A DNA stretch of 64,000 nt, taken from assembly GCA_963823945.1 (NCBI GenBank), contig CAWGNK010000005.1, positions 248,001 through 312,000 of the forward strand, written 5' to 3'. The position numbers and the translations under genes are program-made. The notes beneath the pieces were generated by a model. It was not told the origin of the DNA, made no database searches, and saw nothing but the letters and a program-made list of their open reading frames with translations. Source of the stretch: Bog-793 sp963823945 (GTDB lineage: Bacteria > Actinomycetota > Acidimicrobiia > Acidimicrobiales > Bog-793). Below, in pieces: positions 7,533-17,007 of this stretch. Every line of letters starts with the position of its first letter. Within the stretch, counting starts at the first letter, position 1.

Positions 7533-8022
7533 GCGGTCATGCTCAAGGGTCGTGACCCGCGCCGGCCGTGAGCCCTGAATGGTGTCGGTGCGGCGAGGTG
7601 GGGAGCCAAAGGCAGGGGGCTCGGCAGGCGAGCGTCGTTGTCGTGGCGCTCCCGGTCAACCGCCGGACGGTGGCGAGCGGGGTTCCCCTTCCAGCGCTCA
7701 CCGCGGCTGAGCGACTCAAACCCCTCGCCTCGCAGGAGGCGCCGGACGACCTCGCTCTTCTTGCCGGACGACCGTCTTGGCTAGGAACGGAAGTCCTCGG
7801 CACCTCCGTTGTCCACCGTCACTAGCGCCGTCTTGGCCCTCCTCTGGTCGGCGTCCAGCCACCCGCGGTGCGCGAGAATCTCACGGAGACCAAATGCCGC
7901 GGGATCCGGGGAAGGGGACCCTACAGACCGCCCACGAGGTAAGGGTGGACCCTTGATGACCAATCCCCTGAGGGGAATGGCGCTTTGATCCCCACGGATG
8001 GTTGGCAAGGGAGTCAGTAATC
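7533..8022. other. intergenic region; two small palindromes, no gene supported
   Basis: No frame here has both a credible start and a recognisable product. Two palindromes lie at the downstream side: AAGGGT-GG-ACCCTT at 7941-7954 and TCCCC-TGA-GGGGA at about 7964-7976. Either could be regulatory for the dehydrogenase at 8023 or the remains of a terminator. Confidence 0.4.
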
Positions 8023-8937
8023 ATGGCCACAGTGCTGGTGACCCGGCCCCTACCCGCCGGCGCGCTCGACCCGCTCGCGGCGCACGTCGTCAGGAACTGG
8101 GACGACGACTCGCCGCGCGGCCACTCGGAACTTGTTCAAGCGGTCGCTGATGTCGACGGCATCGTCTGCGTGCTGAGCGATCGCATCGACGCCGAGGTGA
8201 TCGCCGCGGCACCGCGACTGCGGGTCATCGGCAACGTGGCAGTCGGTCTCGACAACATTGACACCGAGGCGGCTCGCGACGCGGGGGTGCAGGTGATCAA
8301 CACGCCGGGGGTCCTCCATGAAACCACCGCGGACCTCGCCTTCGCCCTGATCCTCACGGCGAGCAGGCGCTGTGCGGACGCCGAGCGAGACCTGCGGGCG
8401 GGAAACTGGCGGGGGTTTGGGTTGCTCGACTATCTGGGTCGCGACGTCTACGGCGCGACGCTCGGGCTGGTGGGCTACGGGCAGATCGCCCGGGCCGTCG
8501 CCCGGCGAGCCAGCGGGTTCGACATGACCGTGCTGCACTGGTCGCACCGTGACACGGGCGAGCCGGGCTTCGTGAAGAGCCTTGACGATCTGCTCGTGCG
8601 CAGCGACATCGTGAGCCTGCACGTGCCACTCACGGACTCGACCCGTCACCTGATCGGGGCACGGGAGCTGGCGTTGCTCCGTCCGGACTCTGTGCTCGTG
8701 AACACGGCCCGGGGCGCCATCGTCGACGAGGCCGCGCTGGCCGACGCCCTCGAGCGGGGACAGATCTTCGCGGCCGGCCTCGACGTGTACTCGGACGAGC
8801 CGCGGGTGTCTGTGGCTCTTTTGCGCGCGCCGTTCGCCGTGCTCCTCCCGCACATGGGCAGCGCCACGCTCGCGACGCGGCGTCGCATCGCCCTGATGGC
8901 GACGAGCGGCGTGGCTGCCGCACTCGCGGGAGTCTGA
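8023..8937 (+). CDS. D-2-hydroxyacid dehydrogenase (glyoxylate/hydroxypyruvate reductase-like)
   Basis: 304-aa NAD(P)H-dependent oxidoreductase. It has the family layout: split catalytic domain (residues 1-95 and the C-terminus) around a Rossmann domain (LGLVGYGQIARAVARR). Catalytic Arg lies in the NTARGAIVDE motif and His in LLPHMGSAT. It probably reduces glyoxylate or hydroxypyruvate to glycolate or glycerate. The next gene, five bases downstream, is a glycerate kinase, which would phosphorylate the product, so the pair forms a glyoxylate/hydroxypyruvate salvage route. ATG at 8023 is preferred to an upstream TTG because AAGGGAG lies about nine bases before it. Exact substrate cannot be told from sequence; formate or phosphoglycerate specificity seems less likely. 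Confidence 0.88.
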   Translation: MATVLVTRPLPAGALDPLAAHVVRNWDDDSPRGHSELVQAVADVDGIVCVLSDRIDAEVIAAAPRLRVIGNVAVGLDNIDTEAARDAGVQVINTPGVLHETTADLAFALILTASRRCADAERDLRAGNWRGFGLLDYLGRDVYGATLGLVGYGQIARAVARRASGFDMTVLHWSHRDTGEPGFVKSLDDLLVRSDIVSLHVPLTDSTRHLIGARELALLRPDSVLVNTARGAIVDEAALADALERGQIFAAGLDVYSDEPRVSVALLRAPFAVLLPHMGSATLATRRRIALMATSGVAAALAGV

Positions 8938-8942
8938 CCGGC

Positions 8943-9941
8943 GTGCGCGTCCTGTGCGCGCCCGACAAGCTGCGCGGCACGCTGAGCGCGAAGGCCGCGG
9001 CCCGGGCTCTAGCGGACGGGCTCGTCTCGGCCGGCGCGCAGGTGGCCTGTTTGCCGCTCTCGGACGGCGGCGAGGGGTTCCTCGATGCGCTTGGCGGCGC
9101 GAACCGGACGAGCAATGTGCGGAATGCCTACGGCGCGCCGGTGGTGGCATCGTGGCACCTGGAGGCCGAACGGGCGGTCATCGAGTCGGCACTCGTCATC
9201 GGCCACCTGCCCGGTCTCGACCTGGATCCCGCGCGTGCGGAATCGGCGACGACCTTTGGGGTCGGCGAGCTCATCGCCGAGGCCCTGCTCGCCGGCGCCC
9301 GTCGCGTGAGTGTCGGGCTGGGTGGTTCGGTGACCACCGACGGCGGGGCCGGCGCCCTCGAGGCGCTCGCCGGATTTGTCCCGTTCCAACCGGATTGCGA
9401 GATCGTGGCCGCCACCGACGTGAGCGTCGGCTTTTTCGATGCCGCCCGCGTCTTCGCGCCGCAGAAGGGTGCCGACGCGGTGACGGTGGCGCGGCTCGAG
9501 CGGCGTCTGGCGGCGCAGGCCGAGGTGCTGCGGGAGAGGTTCGCGGCCGACGTCTCGGCGGTCGCCGGCAGCGGGGCGGCCGGCGGCCTGGCCGGCGGCC
9601 TGTGGGCTGCGGGGGCGCGCCTCACGCCCGGCTTCGAGTTCGTGGCCGGGCACGTCGACCTGCCGTCGCGGATCGCAGCGGTGGACCTCGTCGTCACGGC
9701 GGAGGGCCGCCTCGACCACACCTCGTTCGCAGGCAAGGTTGTCGGCGGGGTCCTTGCCGAGGCGGCGCGGGCCGGTGTCCGCGCCGTCGTGGTTGCCGGT
9801 CAGGCGGACCCGGAGGCCGTCCGTCGCTCTCCGGTGCCGGTCATCGATCTTTCCGAGCGGTTCGGGGAGGAGCGGTCGATGTGTGCCACGGCCGACTGCC
9901 TGTGGGCGGCGGCGGCGCTCATCCTCGCGGCCCGCGCCTGA
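8943..9941 (+). CDS. glxK: glycerate kinase
   Basis: 332-aa GarK/GlxK-type glycerate kinase, transferring phosphate from ATP to D-glycerate to feed lower glycolysis. Characteristic stretches are the N-terminal APDKLRGTLSA, LPLSDGGEGFLDAL, the glycine-rich GLGGSVTTDGGAGALEAL and the C-terminal TAEGRLDHTSFAGK. Starts with GTG at 8943, five bases after the dehydrogenase stop, so the two genes form an operon. The motifs are complete, with no sign of decay. Confidence 0.93.
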   Translation: MRVLCAPDKLRGTLSAKAAARALADGLVSAGAQVACLPLSDGGEGFLDALGGANRTSNVRNAYGAPVVASWHLEAERAVIESALVIGHLPGLDLDPARAESATTFGVGELIAEALLAGARRVSVGLGGSVTTDGGAGALEALAGFVPFQPDCEIVAATDVSVGFFDAARVFAPQKGADAVTVARLERRLAAQAEVLRERFAADVSAVAGSGAAGGLAGGLWAAGARLTPGFEFVAGHVDLPSRIAAVDLVVTAEGRLDHTSFAGKVVGGVLAEAARAGVRAVVVAGQADPEAVRRSPVPVIDLSERFGEERSMCATADCLWAAAALILAARA

Positions 9942-10262
9942 ACCGCTCGGAGGGGCGACGTGCGGCCGTCGTTCCAGCGCCGGCCGAACCCGCGTGGCCT
10001 TGCAGCGTGGCGTCGCGCCCGGGTCCCCGGCCAACGACGTGGTCACCGCTGCTTTCGCCGACCCGGGTGCGGTTTCGTGGGCCGATATCGCCCACTATCG
10101 AGCGCGATTGTTCGTCGTTCGCCGGGTCTGACGGCGATACGCGGACGGATTGGAAATCAGACGCGCGCCCCGAGATGTGCGGCGGAATGGAAGCTCCGGC
10201 TGCCCCCGGCGGCCGGGACGGCGGCCTCGAGATCGGAGCTGACACGGGCGTGGCTCCGGTGA
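9942..10262. other. intergenic region between convergent genes; nothing recognised
   Basis: Lies between glxK on the plus strand and the globin gene on the minus strand. No protein family, RNA gene or strong hairpin with a T-run is visible. Confidence 0.4.
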
Positions 10263-10718
10263 TCAGCCGCCACCCACCAGGCCGTCCCATGACCACTTCG
10301 GGATCGCCAGCCCGGCGGGAACCTCGTCCGCGGAGTCGTGGTAGCGGGACATCGTCGTGGTCGTCGCCCACGCGAAGTAGTCGTGGAGGACGGTGCGCAG
10401 GCGCTCGTCGCCGGCCAGATCTGCGTCGACAAGGGCTTCGTCGAAGCAGGCGATCGCCCGGCGGTCCATTTCCTCATGCGGCCCGTTGCCGCTGTGGATT
10501 CGTACGACGAAGCTCTCGTCACCGTAGGTGTCGGTGTACGCGGGGGGACCGCCGAGCGCTTCGCCCCAGTAGGCCGCGAGGCGCTGGCCGTGGTCTGGCC
10601 GGGTGCCACGCTGAAAGGCGTGGCTCACCACCTCGTCGGCGAGCACCCGCTCGTGCCAGGCGTGGGCGAGCCGCAGCAACCCCTCGAAGCCGCCGGCGGC
10701 CTCGTAGACCGTCCCCAT
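10263..10718 (-). CDS. truncated hemoglobin (2/2 globin)
   Basis: 151-aa small globin, expected to bind haem and handle O2, NO or peroxide in the cytosol. It starts with the family pattern TVYEAAGGFEGLLRLAHAWHERVL, then DEVVSHAF and DHGQRLAAYWGEALGGPPAYTD. The likely proximal histidine is in VVRIHSGNGP, followed by the terminal helix with WATTTTMSRYH. The overall pattern suits group II (trHbO-like) more than group I, but the subgroup is not certain. Monocistronic, start ATG at 10716-10718. It fits with the haem-synthesis and Ni-SOD functions elsewhere in the window. Confidence 0.82.
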   Translation of the reverse strand: MGTVYEAAGGFEGLLRLAHAWHERVLADEVVSHAFQRGTRPDHGQRLAAYWGEALGGPPAYTDTYGDESFVVRIHSGNGPHEEMDRRAIACFDEALVDADLAGDERLRTVLHDYFAWATTTTMSRYHDSADEVPAGLAIPKWSWDGLVGGG

Positions 10719-10952
10719 GACGGGCAGGATAGTTCGAGCCTTCCGCCCGGCGACCGGGTCCTGATCGCGTGCGGACCCGCGAGGACCGCCCCGGGCCGTG
10801 ACTCGAGTATCCCGGGACTGTCGATCCCCGTCGGGAGGTGCCGATACCGGGCGGGAACCCAGGGTGCTCCGCCTCGCCGGCTCGGTGCGGCGCCTTCCAG
10901 CGTCCGGAGTGTCAAGTGGTCGGCGTCACGAGCGGTGCATCCCGCTCATTTC

Positions 10953-12257
10953 CTATGAGTCTGCTTCGTAGAGGTGGCAGGCGACCTCGACCCGCGGGTC
11001 GTCGTCGCCGACGGGGTGGAGTCTGGGATCGATGGCGGCATCGAAACGGACGGCGACGCCGCCCGGGCGCTCCTCGGTCGCGGCGATGCCGCGCCAGAAC
11101 GGTTCCTCGGGATCCGCCTGCCGGTGCTCCTCGAGGAGGGCGGTGACCCCTGCCGCGTCGCTCCCCGGGGTGCAGGGCAGGAACGCCTCCGAGCTCGGCG
11201 CGTCGAGCCCGTCGAGACTCCCGATGACCGCCCGCTCGCGCGCGAACTCGTCCGGGCCGAGCTTCGCCCAGCGATCTTCGAGCAGGGCGCGAAGGTCGCG
11301 GCTCTCCCAGCCGCACGGGGCGAAGGCCCGTGGGCAGCGCGGGTGGAACGAGCAGCCGAGCGGCGGCACGGCGGCGTCGGGCACCTCGCCCCGGGGCAGA
11401 TCGCGTGGCACGTGGTGGCGGGGATCCGGCTCCGGGATCGCCTCGAGGAGCGCCTTCGTGTAGGGGTGGCGCGGATGGGCGTAGACGTCGGCGGCCGAGC
11501 CGATCTCGACAACCCGCCCGAGGTACATGATCGCGATGCGGTCGCAGAAGTAGCGCGCCGTCGCGAGGTCGTGGGTCACGTAGAGATAGGTGAGTCCGAG
11601 GTCGCTCTTCAGGCCGTCCATCAGCTGGAGGACCTTGGCCCGCACGCTCATGTCGAGCATCGAGACCGGTTCGTCGGCGACGACGAGCTCGGGGCCGAGG
11701 ATGATCGCCCGGGCGAGGACGGCACGTTGCTTCTGGCCGCCGGAGAGATCGCTCGGGTACTTGCGCAGGAAGCGGTCGACCGGCACGAGGCCGACGCGTT
11801 CGAGCGCCTCGCTGACGAGCTTCCTCACCCGGCGGTCGTCGCGGGCGATGCCGTGGATGCGGAGGGGGTGCCCGACCGCGTCGAGGATGGTCATCGCCGG
11901 GTTGAGCGACGCATGCGGGTCCTGGAAGATGAGCTGCATTCGCTTGCGCAACGGGCGGAATTGCCGCTCGGACAGTCCGGAGATCTTCTCGCCGTCGAGC
12001 GAGATCGACCCGTCGGTGACGTTCACCAGCGAGAGCACCGCCCGCGACAGCGTCGTCTTGCCGCTCCCCGACTCGCCGACGAGCCCGAGAACCTCGCCGC
12101 GGCGCAGCTGAAAGCTGATGCCGTCGACGGCCTTGACCGAACCGGTGTCGTGACCGAGCATCCGCTGGACGAAGTTGCCGCGCAGCGGGAAGTGGACCTT
12201 CACGTCGGCGACGTCGAGAAGGACCGGGGCGTGCGAGAGGTCAGGCCTCGTCGGCAA
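10953..12257 (-). CDS. oppF: oligopeptide ABC transporter ATP-binding protein (OppF/DppF type)
   Basis: 434-aa ATPase that powers peptide import with its partner ATPase domain in the fused protein upstream. Walker A is at residues 61-69 (GESGSGKTT), the Q-loop in LIFQDPHASLNP, signature LSGGQKQR at about 171-178 and Walker B at about 191-197 (LVVADEP). The C-terminal oligopeptide/HPY extension has the cysteine motif CSFHPRCP and an unusually long tail of about 100 aa. A TTG at 12257, preceded by GAGGAG seven bases away, is the best start; the frame is open further upstream inside the previous gene but that part is a shadow. It overlaps the upstream gene by 17 bases, last gene of the operon. 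Confidence 0.9.
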   Translation of the reverse strand: MPTRPDLSHAPVLLDVADVKVHFPLRGNFVQRMLGHDTGSVKAVDGISFQLRRGEVLGLVGESGSGKTTLSRAVLSLVNVTDGSISLDGEKISGLSERQFRPLRKRMQLIFQDPHASLNPAMTILDAVGHPLRIHGIARDDRRVRKLVSEALERVGLVPVDRFLRKYPSDLSGGQKQRAVLARAIILGPELVVADEPVSMLDMSVRAKVLQLMDGLKSDLGLTYLYVTHDLATARYFCDRIAIMYLGRVVEIGSAADVYAHPRHPYTKALLEAIPEPDPRHHVPRDLPRGEVPDAAVPPLGCSFHPRCPRAFAPCGWESRDLRALLEDRWAKLGPDEFARERAVIGSLDGLDAPSSEAFLPCTPGSDAAGVTALLEEHRQADPEEPFWRGIAATEERPGGVAVRFDAAIDPRLHPVGDDDPRVEVACHLYEADS

Positions 12258-14286
12258 TGCCGATCTCCTCTCGCTCCAGCGGCACCCGTCCCTCGTCCGA
12301 CACGGCGCCGGACGGTGCGCGCAGCCAGCACTCGGCGAGGTGGCCCGGGCGTACCTCCGTGCCGAACGGCGCCGCGTCGCGGCAGACCTGCATCGCCGAG
12401 GGGCAGCGCGGGTGGAAGCGGCAGCCCGACGGCGGGTCGACGAGGTCGGGCGGCGCGCCGGGGATGAAGTGGAGCTCACGGGTCGACAGCGAGATCGTCG
12501 ACCGCATCAGCTCCTGGGTGTACGGGTGCTCCGGGCGGTTGAAGATGTCCTCGACCGCGCCCTGTTCGACGATGCGGCCGGCGTACATCACCGCGACGCG
12601 GTCGCACGACTCGGCGACGATGCCCAGGTTGTGCGTGATGAGGAGCAGCGAGGTGTCGAAGTTCTGCTTCAGGTCGGCGATGATCGACAGGATCTGCGCC
12701 TCGACGAGGACGTCGAGGGCGGTCGTCGGCTCGTCGGCGATCACGAACCTCGGGCGGAACACGAGGGCGAGCGCGATCATGATCCGCTGCCGCATGCCGC
12801 CCGAGAACTCGTAGGGGTAGTTGCGGAAGCGCGTCGGGGGTATGCCGACACCGCCGAGGGCCTCGAGGGAGCGGCGCCGCACCTCCTCGTCGGAGATGTC
12901 CGGCTCGTGCGTGCGCAGCGCCTCGGCGAAGTGGTCCGAGATCCGCATCAGCGGGTCGAGGCGGGTCATCGGCTCCTGGAAGACGAGCCCGATCTGGGGC
13001 CCCCGGAGCTTGCGCATCTCGGCCTGGGACGTCTCGACGAGGTTGCGCCCCGCGAAGTCGACGACACCGTCGCGGGTCGCACCCGTCGGGAGCAGTCCGA
13101 GGATCCCGCGTCCGAGCGTCGACTTGCCGCAGCCGGACTCGCCGACGAGCCCGAGCGTCTCCCGCTCGCGGATCTCGAAGCTCACGCCGTCGACGGCGCG
13201 CACGGGGCCGCGGTCGGTCCCGTACCAGACGCGCAGGTCGTGGACCCGCACGACCGGGTTGGTGGCGGCGACCTCGGTCGTCGTCGCCGCCAGCTGCCCG
13301 CCGGGCATCGCGTAGCTGCGGTGGTTCGGCCGTCGCATCAGCGGGTTGTAGCTGTCGTTCAGCCCCTCGCCGACGAGGGTCAGGCCCGTGACCAGCAGGA
13401 TGATGGCGATTCCCGGGAACAGCCCGGTCCACCAGAAGCCGGCCTGGGCATCGGCGATGCCGCGCGAGATGTCGTAGCCCCATTCGGCGGCGACGGAAGG
13501 GTCCATGCCGATGCCGAGGAACGAGAGCCCGGCGAGCGTGAGGATCGCGTCGGCGGCGTTGAGCGAGGCGACGACGGGGACCGACTGGATGACGTTCGCG
13601 AACACGTACCGCCGGATGACCGTGCGCGGCCGGGCGCCGAGGGCGCGGCCCGCCTCCACGTATGACTCCTCGCGCACCGAGAGCACGCTGTTGCGGACGA
13701 CGCGGAAGTACTGCGGGATGTAGACGACCGTGATCGCGATCGCGGCGGTGAAGACGCCCCCCCCGACCGAGTTCTGCAGGAGGAACGCAATGACGATCGC
13801 GAGCAGCAGGTACGGGAAGGCGAAGATGGAGTCGTTGAACAGGACGAGGACTCGGTCCAGCCATCCCCCGAAGTAGCCGGAGACGAGCCCCATCGGCACG
13901 CCGATCGCGACGCTGAACACCAGGGCGAGGAGCACGACCTCGATCGAGGTGCGCGCCCCCCAGATGACGCGGGAGTAGACGTCCTCGGAGACGACCGTGG
14001 TGCCCATCCAGTGCGCCGCCGACGGCGCGGCCTGCTGGGGGAAGCGGACCCCGTGCGCCACGAACTGGTTGAACCCGTAGGGAGCGATCTGCGGCGCGAA
14101 GACGGCGAGCACCACGAAGAACAGCGTGATGGCGGCGCCCGACAGGAAGATCCAGCGTGGCAGCCCCCGGCTGGCGATCAACGGGGCGATGGCGTGGTGG
14201 ATCCCGCGCATCCGCCCGGCGCGCTCTTCGCGTGGCTCGTCCACGATCGGCCGTGTGGCCACAGGGCCCGGCGTCGTCATCGCCAT
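12241..14286 (-). CDS. fused peptide ABC transporter permease-ATPase (DppC-DppD fusion)
   Basis: 681-aa natural fusion. Residues 1 to about 320 are a DppC/OppC-type permease with an N-terminal membrane helix (WIFLSGAAITLFFVVLAVF), a periplasmic loop, and the EAA-type coupling motif around EAGRALGARPRTVIRRYV. After a short linker, residues about 340-670 are a DppD/OppD-type ATPase: GESGCGKST near 380, FSGGMRQR, IADEPTTALD, and the C-terminal CRFHPRCP cysteine motif. Permease/ATP-binding fusions of this family are known in actinobacteria. The ATG at 14286 overlaps the DppB stop (TGATG), giving coupled translation; a start 27 bases upstream is possible. It pairs with DppB in the membrane and OppF in the cytosol. 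Confidence 0.93.
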   Translation of the reverse strand: MAMTTPGPVATRPIVDEPREERAGRMRGIHHAIAPLIASRGLPRWIFLSGAAITLFFVVLAVFAPQIAPYGFNQFVAHGVRFPQQAAPSAAHWMGTTVVSEDVYSRVIWGARTSIEVVLLALVFSVAIGVPMGLVSGYFGGWLDRVLVLFNDSIFAFPYLLLAIVIAFLLQNSVGGGVFTAAIAITVVYIPQYFRVVRNSVLSVREESYVEAGRALGARPRTVIRRYVFANVIQSVPVVASLNAADAILTLAGLSFLGIGMDPSVAAEWGYDISRGIADAQAGFWWTGLFPGIAIILLVTGLTLVGEGLNDSYNPLMRRPNHRSYAMPGGQLAATTTEVAATNPVVRVHDLRVWYGTDRGPVRAVDGVSFEIRERETLGLVGESGCGKSTLGRGILGLLPTGATRDGVVDFAGRNLVETSQAEMRKLRGPQIGLVFQEPMTRLDPLMRISDHFAEALRTHEPDISDEEVRRRSLEALGGVGIPPTRFRNYPYEFSGGMRQRIMIALALVFRPRFVIADEPTTALDVLVEAQILSIIADLKQNFDTSLLLITHNLGIVAESCDRVAVMYAGRIVEQGAVEDIFNRPEHPYTQELMRSTISLSTRELHFIPGAPPDLVDPPSGCRFHPRCPSAMQVCRDAAPFGTEVRPGHLAECWLRAPSGAVSDEGRVPLEREEIGIADEA

Positions 14287-15314
14287 CAGTAGCGCACCCG
14301 CGGATCGATCCACGCGTTCAGCAGGTCGATGAGCAGACTGATCGCGACCACCGCGAGCGCGAAGACCGTGATGATCCCCTGGACCGCGATGTAGTCGCGG
14401 GCGTCGAGGTAGTAGATGAGTTCACTGCCGATGCCCGGCCAGTTGAAGGTCTCCTCGGTGAGGACCGCTCCCGAGAGCAGGAGCGCCGCCTGGAGGCCTG
14501 TCACCGTGATGATGGGCACGAGCGCGTTGCGGAAGGCGTGACGTACGACGACCGAGCGCTCCTTCAGCCCGCGGGCGCGGGCGGCTTCCACGTAGTCACC
14601 CTTCATCGTCTGGATGACGTTGACGCGCACGAGCCGGAGCACGACGCCCGAGATCACGAGTCCGAGCGTGCAGGCCGGCAGGACGAGGTGGGCGAAGAGG
14701 TCGGGCAGGTCCCCCCACTGCCCGTCGATCATCGCGTCGATGATCGGGATGTTCGTGTGCGGCGTGAGGGTCGCCTGGACGATGACGCTCGCCTCGCTCG
14801 AGGTCGGCAGCCAGTTCAGGATGTGACCGAAGAGCAGCTGCGCGAGCAGCCCGAGGAAGAAGACCGGCGCGGCGTAGATCACGATGCCGAAGATCCTCGC
14901 CGAGGCGTCGACCCAGGTGTCGCGCATCCGGCCGGCGAGCATGCCGAGGGGGATGCCGACGGCGACGGCGATGAACATCGCCGCCGTCGTGAGCTCGAGG
15001 GTGGCGGCGCCGTTCTGGGCGATGATCTGCGTGACCGGCCGGTGGTCGGTGATCGTCGTTCCGAGGTTGCCCGTGAACACCTGTCGCAGGTACTCGAAGT
15101 ACTGGACGATGAGGGGTTTGTCGTAGCCGGCGGCGCGTTCGCGTTCGGCGAGCTGGGCCGGGTTGAGGTGGCCACCGAGCGCCGCAAGGATCGGGTTCCC
15201 CGGCGCGACCCTCATCAGCATGAAGACGAGTGTCAACAGGATGAGGACCATCGGCAGGACGAGCACGAGCCGCGTGAGGATGTAGCGGCGTAGCGAGCCC
15301 GTCGACGATGACAA
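14286..15314 (-). CDS. dppB: peptide ABC transporter permease (DppB/OppB type)
   Basis: 342-aa inner-membrane permease of a peptide/nickel-type importer. It has the expected N-terminal helix (RRYILTRLVLVLPMVLILL), MRVAPGNP, the long extracytoplasmic loop, the BPD-type coupling segment (EAARARGLKERSVVVRHAFR) and terminal NAWIDPRVRY. The start codon is TTG at 15314 with AGGAA upstream, weaker than an ATG start. It sits after a strong intercistronic hairpin, so it should be made at lower level than the binding protein, as is normal for importers. It overlaps the fused permease-ATPase gene. Confidence 0.93.
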   Translation of the reverse strand: MSSSTGSLRRYILTRLVLVLPMVLILLTLVFMLMRVAPGNPILAALGGHLNPAQLAERERAAGYDKPLIVQYFEYLRQVFTGNLGTTITDHRPVTQIIAQNGAATLELTTAAMFIAVAVGIPLGMLAGRMRDTWVDASARIFGIVIYAAPVFFLGLLAQLLFGHILNWLPTSSEASVIVQATLTPHTNIPIIDAMIDGQWGDLPDLFAHLVLPACTLGLVISGVVLRLVRVNVIQTMKGDYVEAARARGLKERSVVVRHAFRNALVPIITVTGLQAALLLSGAVLTEETFNWPGIGSELIYYLDARDYIAVQGIITVFALAVVAISLLIDLLNAWIDPRVRY

Positions 15315-15344
15315 CCTGGGAGTTCCTTTCCGGTCCGAGTCCCA

Positions 15345-15375
15345 AAGGAGGCCGGGCGTTGTGCCCGGCCTCCTT
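15345..15375 (-). terminator. intercistronic hairpin between dppA and dppB
   Basis: Perfect 13-bp stem AAGGAGGCCGGGC / GCCCGGCCTCCTT with a 5-base loop, 15 bases after the dppA stop. There is no long T-run in the direction of transcription. It probably stabilises the dppA 3' end and attenuates read-through into the membrane components. Confidence 0.65.
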
Positions 15376-15390
15376 CGGGTTATCCGGTTA

Positions 15391-17007
15391 CTACTTCCCG
15401 ATCAGCCAGAAGCGGAAGGTGTACGACGCGTCGAGCGTCGACTGCACGCCGGTCACGCCGTTGATCACCCCGGCGACCTGGCCGCCCTGCCACAGCGGGA
15501 TGAGGGGCGCGTCCTCGGCCGTCAGCGTCTGGAGTCTGCCAAACGCCGCGTCCCGGACGGACTGGACCGTGGAGGCCTCTTCCTGCTTGATGTCCGAGTC
15601 CACCTTCATGTTGCAGTAGTGGTTGACCATCCACTCGGCGTTGCACAGGTAGAACGGGCCCGTGTAGTCGTCGGCGTCCGGGTAGTCCGGGAACCATCCG
15701 AACAAGGAGACCCCGTACTGGTTGGTCGTCCCCGCCGCGACGTACGTCGCCCATGCGGCCGTGTTCAGCGACACCTTGAACAGGCCACCGGCGTCGATCT
15801 GGCGCTGGAGCTCGGTCGCGAGGTCCTGGTCACCGTAGTGGTCGGTGCCGTCGTACCAGAGGGTGAACGACACCGGGGTCATCACACCCGCCGCCTTGAG
15901 GACGGCCTTGGCCTTCATCAGGTTCGGCGAAGAGCCGTAGACGTTCTCGAACGAGTTGATGTGGCCCGGGAGCGCGTCAGGGATGATCGAGTACAGGGGC
16001 TTGACCGTCCCCTTGTAGATGTTCTTCGCGATGTCCGTGCGGTTGATGAGGTACGAGACCGCCTGGCGGATGGCCGTCTTCTGTTTGGCGGTCTTGCCCG
16101 GCTGCACCTTCAGGTTGAACACGATGTACCGGATCTCGATGCCCTTGCCCTGGAGGACCGTGATGCCCTTGGAGTGCTCGAGGGCGACGATCTCCGTCGG
16201 GCTCAGCTCCCGGTAGGCAATGTCGACCGCCTTGGACTGGAGGTCCGAGACGAGCGTCGTGCCGGTCTCTTCGTAACGGACGATGAACTCGCTGTTGTGC
16301 AGGACGTCGTTCCCGCCGTAGTGCTTGTTCGGCTTGAACACGGCGTACTGGTTCGGCGTGTAGGACGCGAGGTAGTACGGGCCGGATCCGACGATGCTTC
16401 CCGCCGCCGAAGGCTGCAGCGACTTGGACGGGTAGACCTTCGCATCGACAATGGCCCCAGCGCCCGTCGTGAGCACGTCTGGCCAGGTCGCGTCGGCGCT
16501 CTTCAGCTTGAACGTGACCTTGTCGCCCATAGCGGTCACGCTCTTCATCGGAGCGATGAGGCTCGCGGGACCGGTCGAGGCCTTGATCGTGTTGATCCGG
16601 TTGAACGAGTACGCCACGTCGGCAGCCGTCACCTTGTCGCCATTCGAGAAGTACTGGCCCGGCTTCATGGTGCAGACGTAGGTGGTGGCACCCATTCCCT
16701 GCCAGGCGCAGCTCCCGGCGTCAGAGACGATCGTCGTCGTGCCCGGGATGTACTTGAGGAGCGTCTGGTAGACGTTGTAGATGATCGTCCACGACGGCAG
16801 GTCGTAGGAGCCGGCGGGGTCCAAGGACACGATGCGGTCGGTCGTTCCGAGGGTCACCGTCACGTTCGGAGGAGCCTTGTGCCCAGCCCGTGTCGTGGCC
16901 CCGCTCGTGTTCGCCCAGGCTATGGCCGGAACGATCAGCGCCACGCCGACCGCCACGCCCGCCAAGCGGCCGAGGGTGGATCGGGTCAGTCGTCTGTCTC
17001 GTTGCAT
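15391..17007 (-). CDS. dppA: peptide ABC transporter substrate-binding protein (SBP family 5)
   Basis: About 538-aa extracytoplasmic binding protein that captures the peptide or related ligand. The Sec signal peptide covers residues about 1-33 (RLAGVAVGVALIVPAIAWA then NTSG); no lipobox cysteine is visible, so it is probably secreted or held by its uncleaved anchor rather than being a lipoprotein. Family 5 motifs include MKPGQYFSNGDKVTAADVAYS and DIAKNIYKG near the hinge. ATG at 17007 is chosen over the adjoining TTG because the AGGGGG box is four bases from the ATG and only one or two from the TTG. First gene of the importer operon. Ligand cannot be predicted. Confidence 0.92.
   Translation of the reverse strand: MQRDRRLTRSTLGRLAGVAVGVALIVPAIAWANTSGATTRAGHKAPPNVTVTLGTTDRIVSLDPAGSYDLPSWTIIYNVYQTLLKYIPGTTTIVSDAGSCAWQGMGATTYVCTMKPGQYFSNGDKVTAADVAYSFNRINTIKASTGPASLIAPMKSVTAMGDKVTFKLKSADATWPDVLTTGAGAIVDAKVYPSKSLQPSAAGSIVGSGPYYLASYTPNQYAVFKPNKHYGGNDVLHNSEFIVRYEETGTTLVSDLQSKAVDIAYRELSPTEIVALEHSKGITVLQGKGIEIRYIVFNLKVQPGKTAKQKTAIRQAVSYLINRTDIAKNIYKGTVKPLYSIIPDALPGHINSFENVYGSSPNLMKAKAVLKAAGVMTPVSFTLWYDGTDHYGDQDLATELQRQIDAGGLFKVSLNTAAWATYVAAGTTNQYGVSLFGWFPDYPDADDYTGPFYLCNAEWMVNHYCNMKVDSDIKQEEASTVQSVRDAAFGRLQTLTAEDAPLIPLWQGGQVAGVINGVTGVQSTLDASYTFRFWLIGK

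Noticed and set aside
7568..7825. 85-codon plus-strand frame after yoeB
   Set aside because: GTG start lacks a Shine-Dalgarno, and the sequence is not like any family I know.
10719..10952. Additional small gene between the globin and oppF
   Set aside because: Frames are short, with no ribosome-binding site and no conserved pattern.
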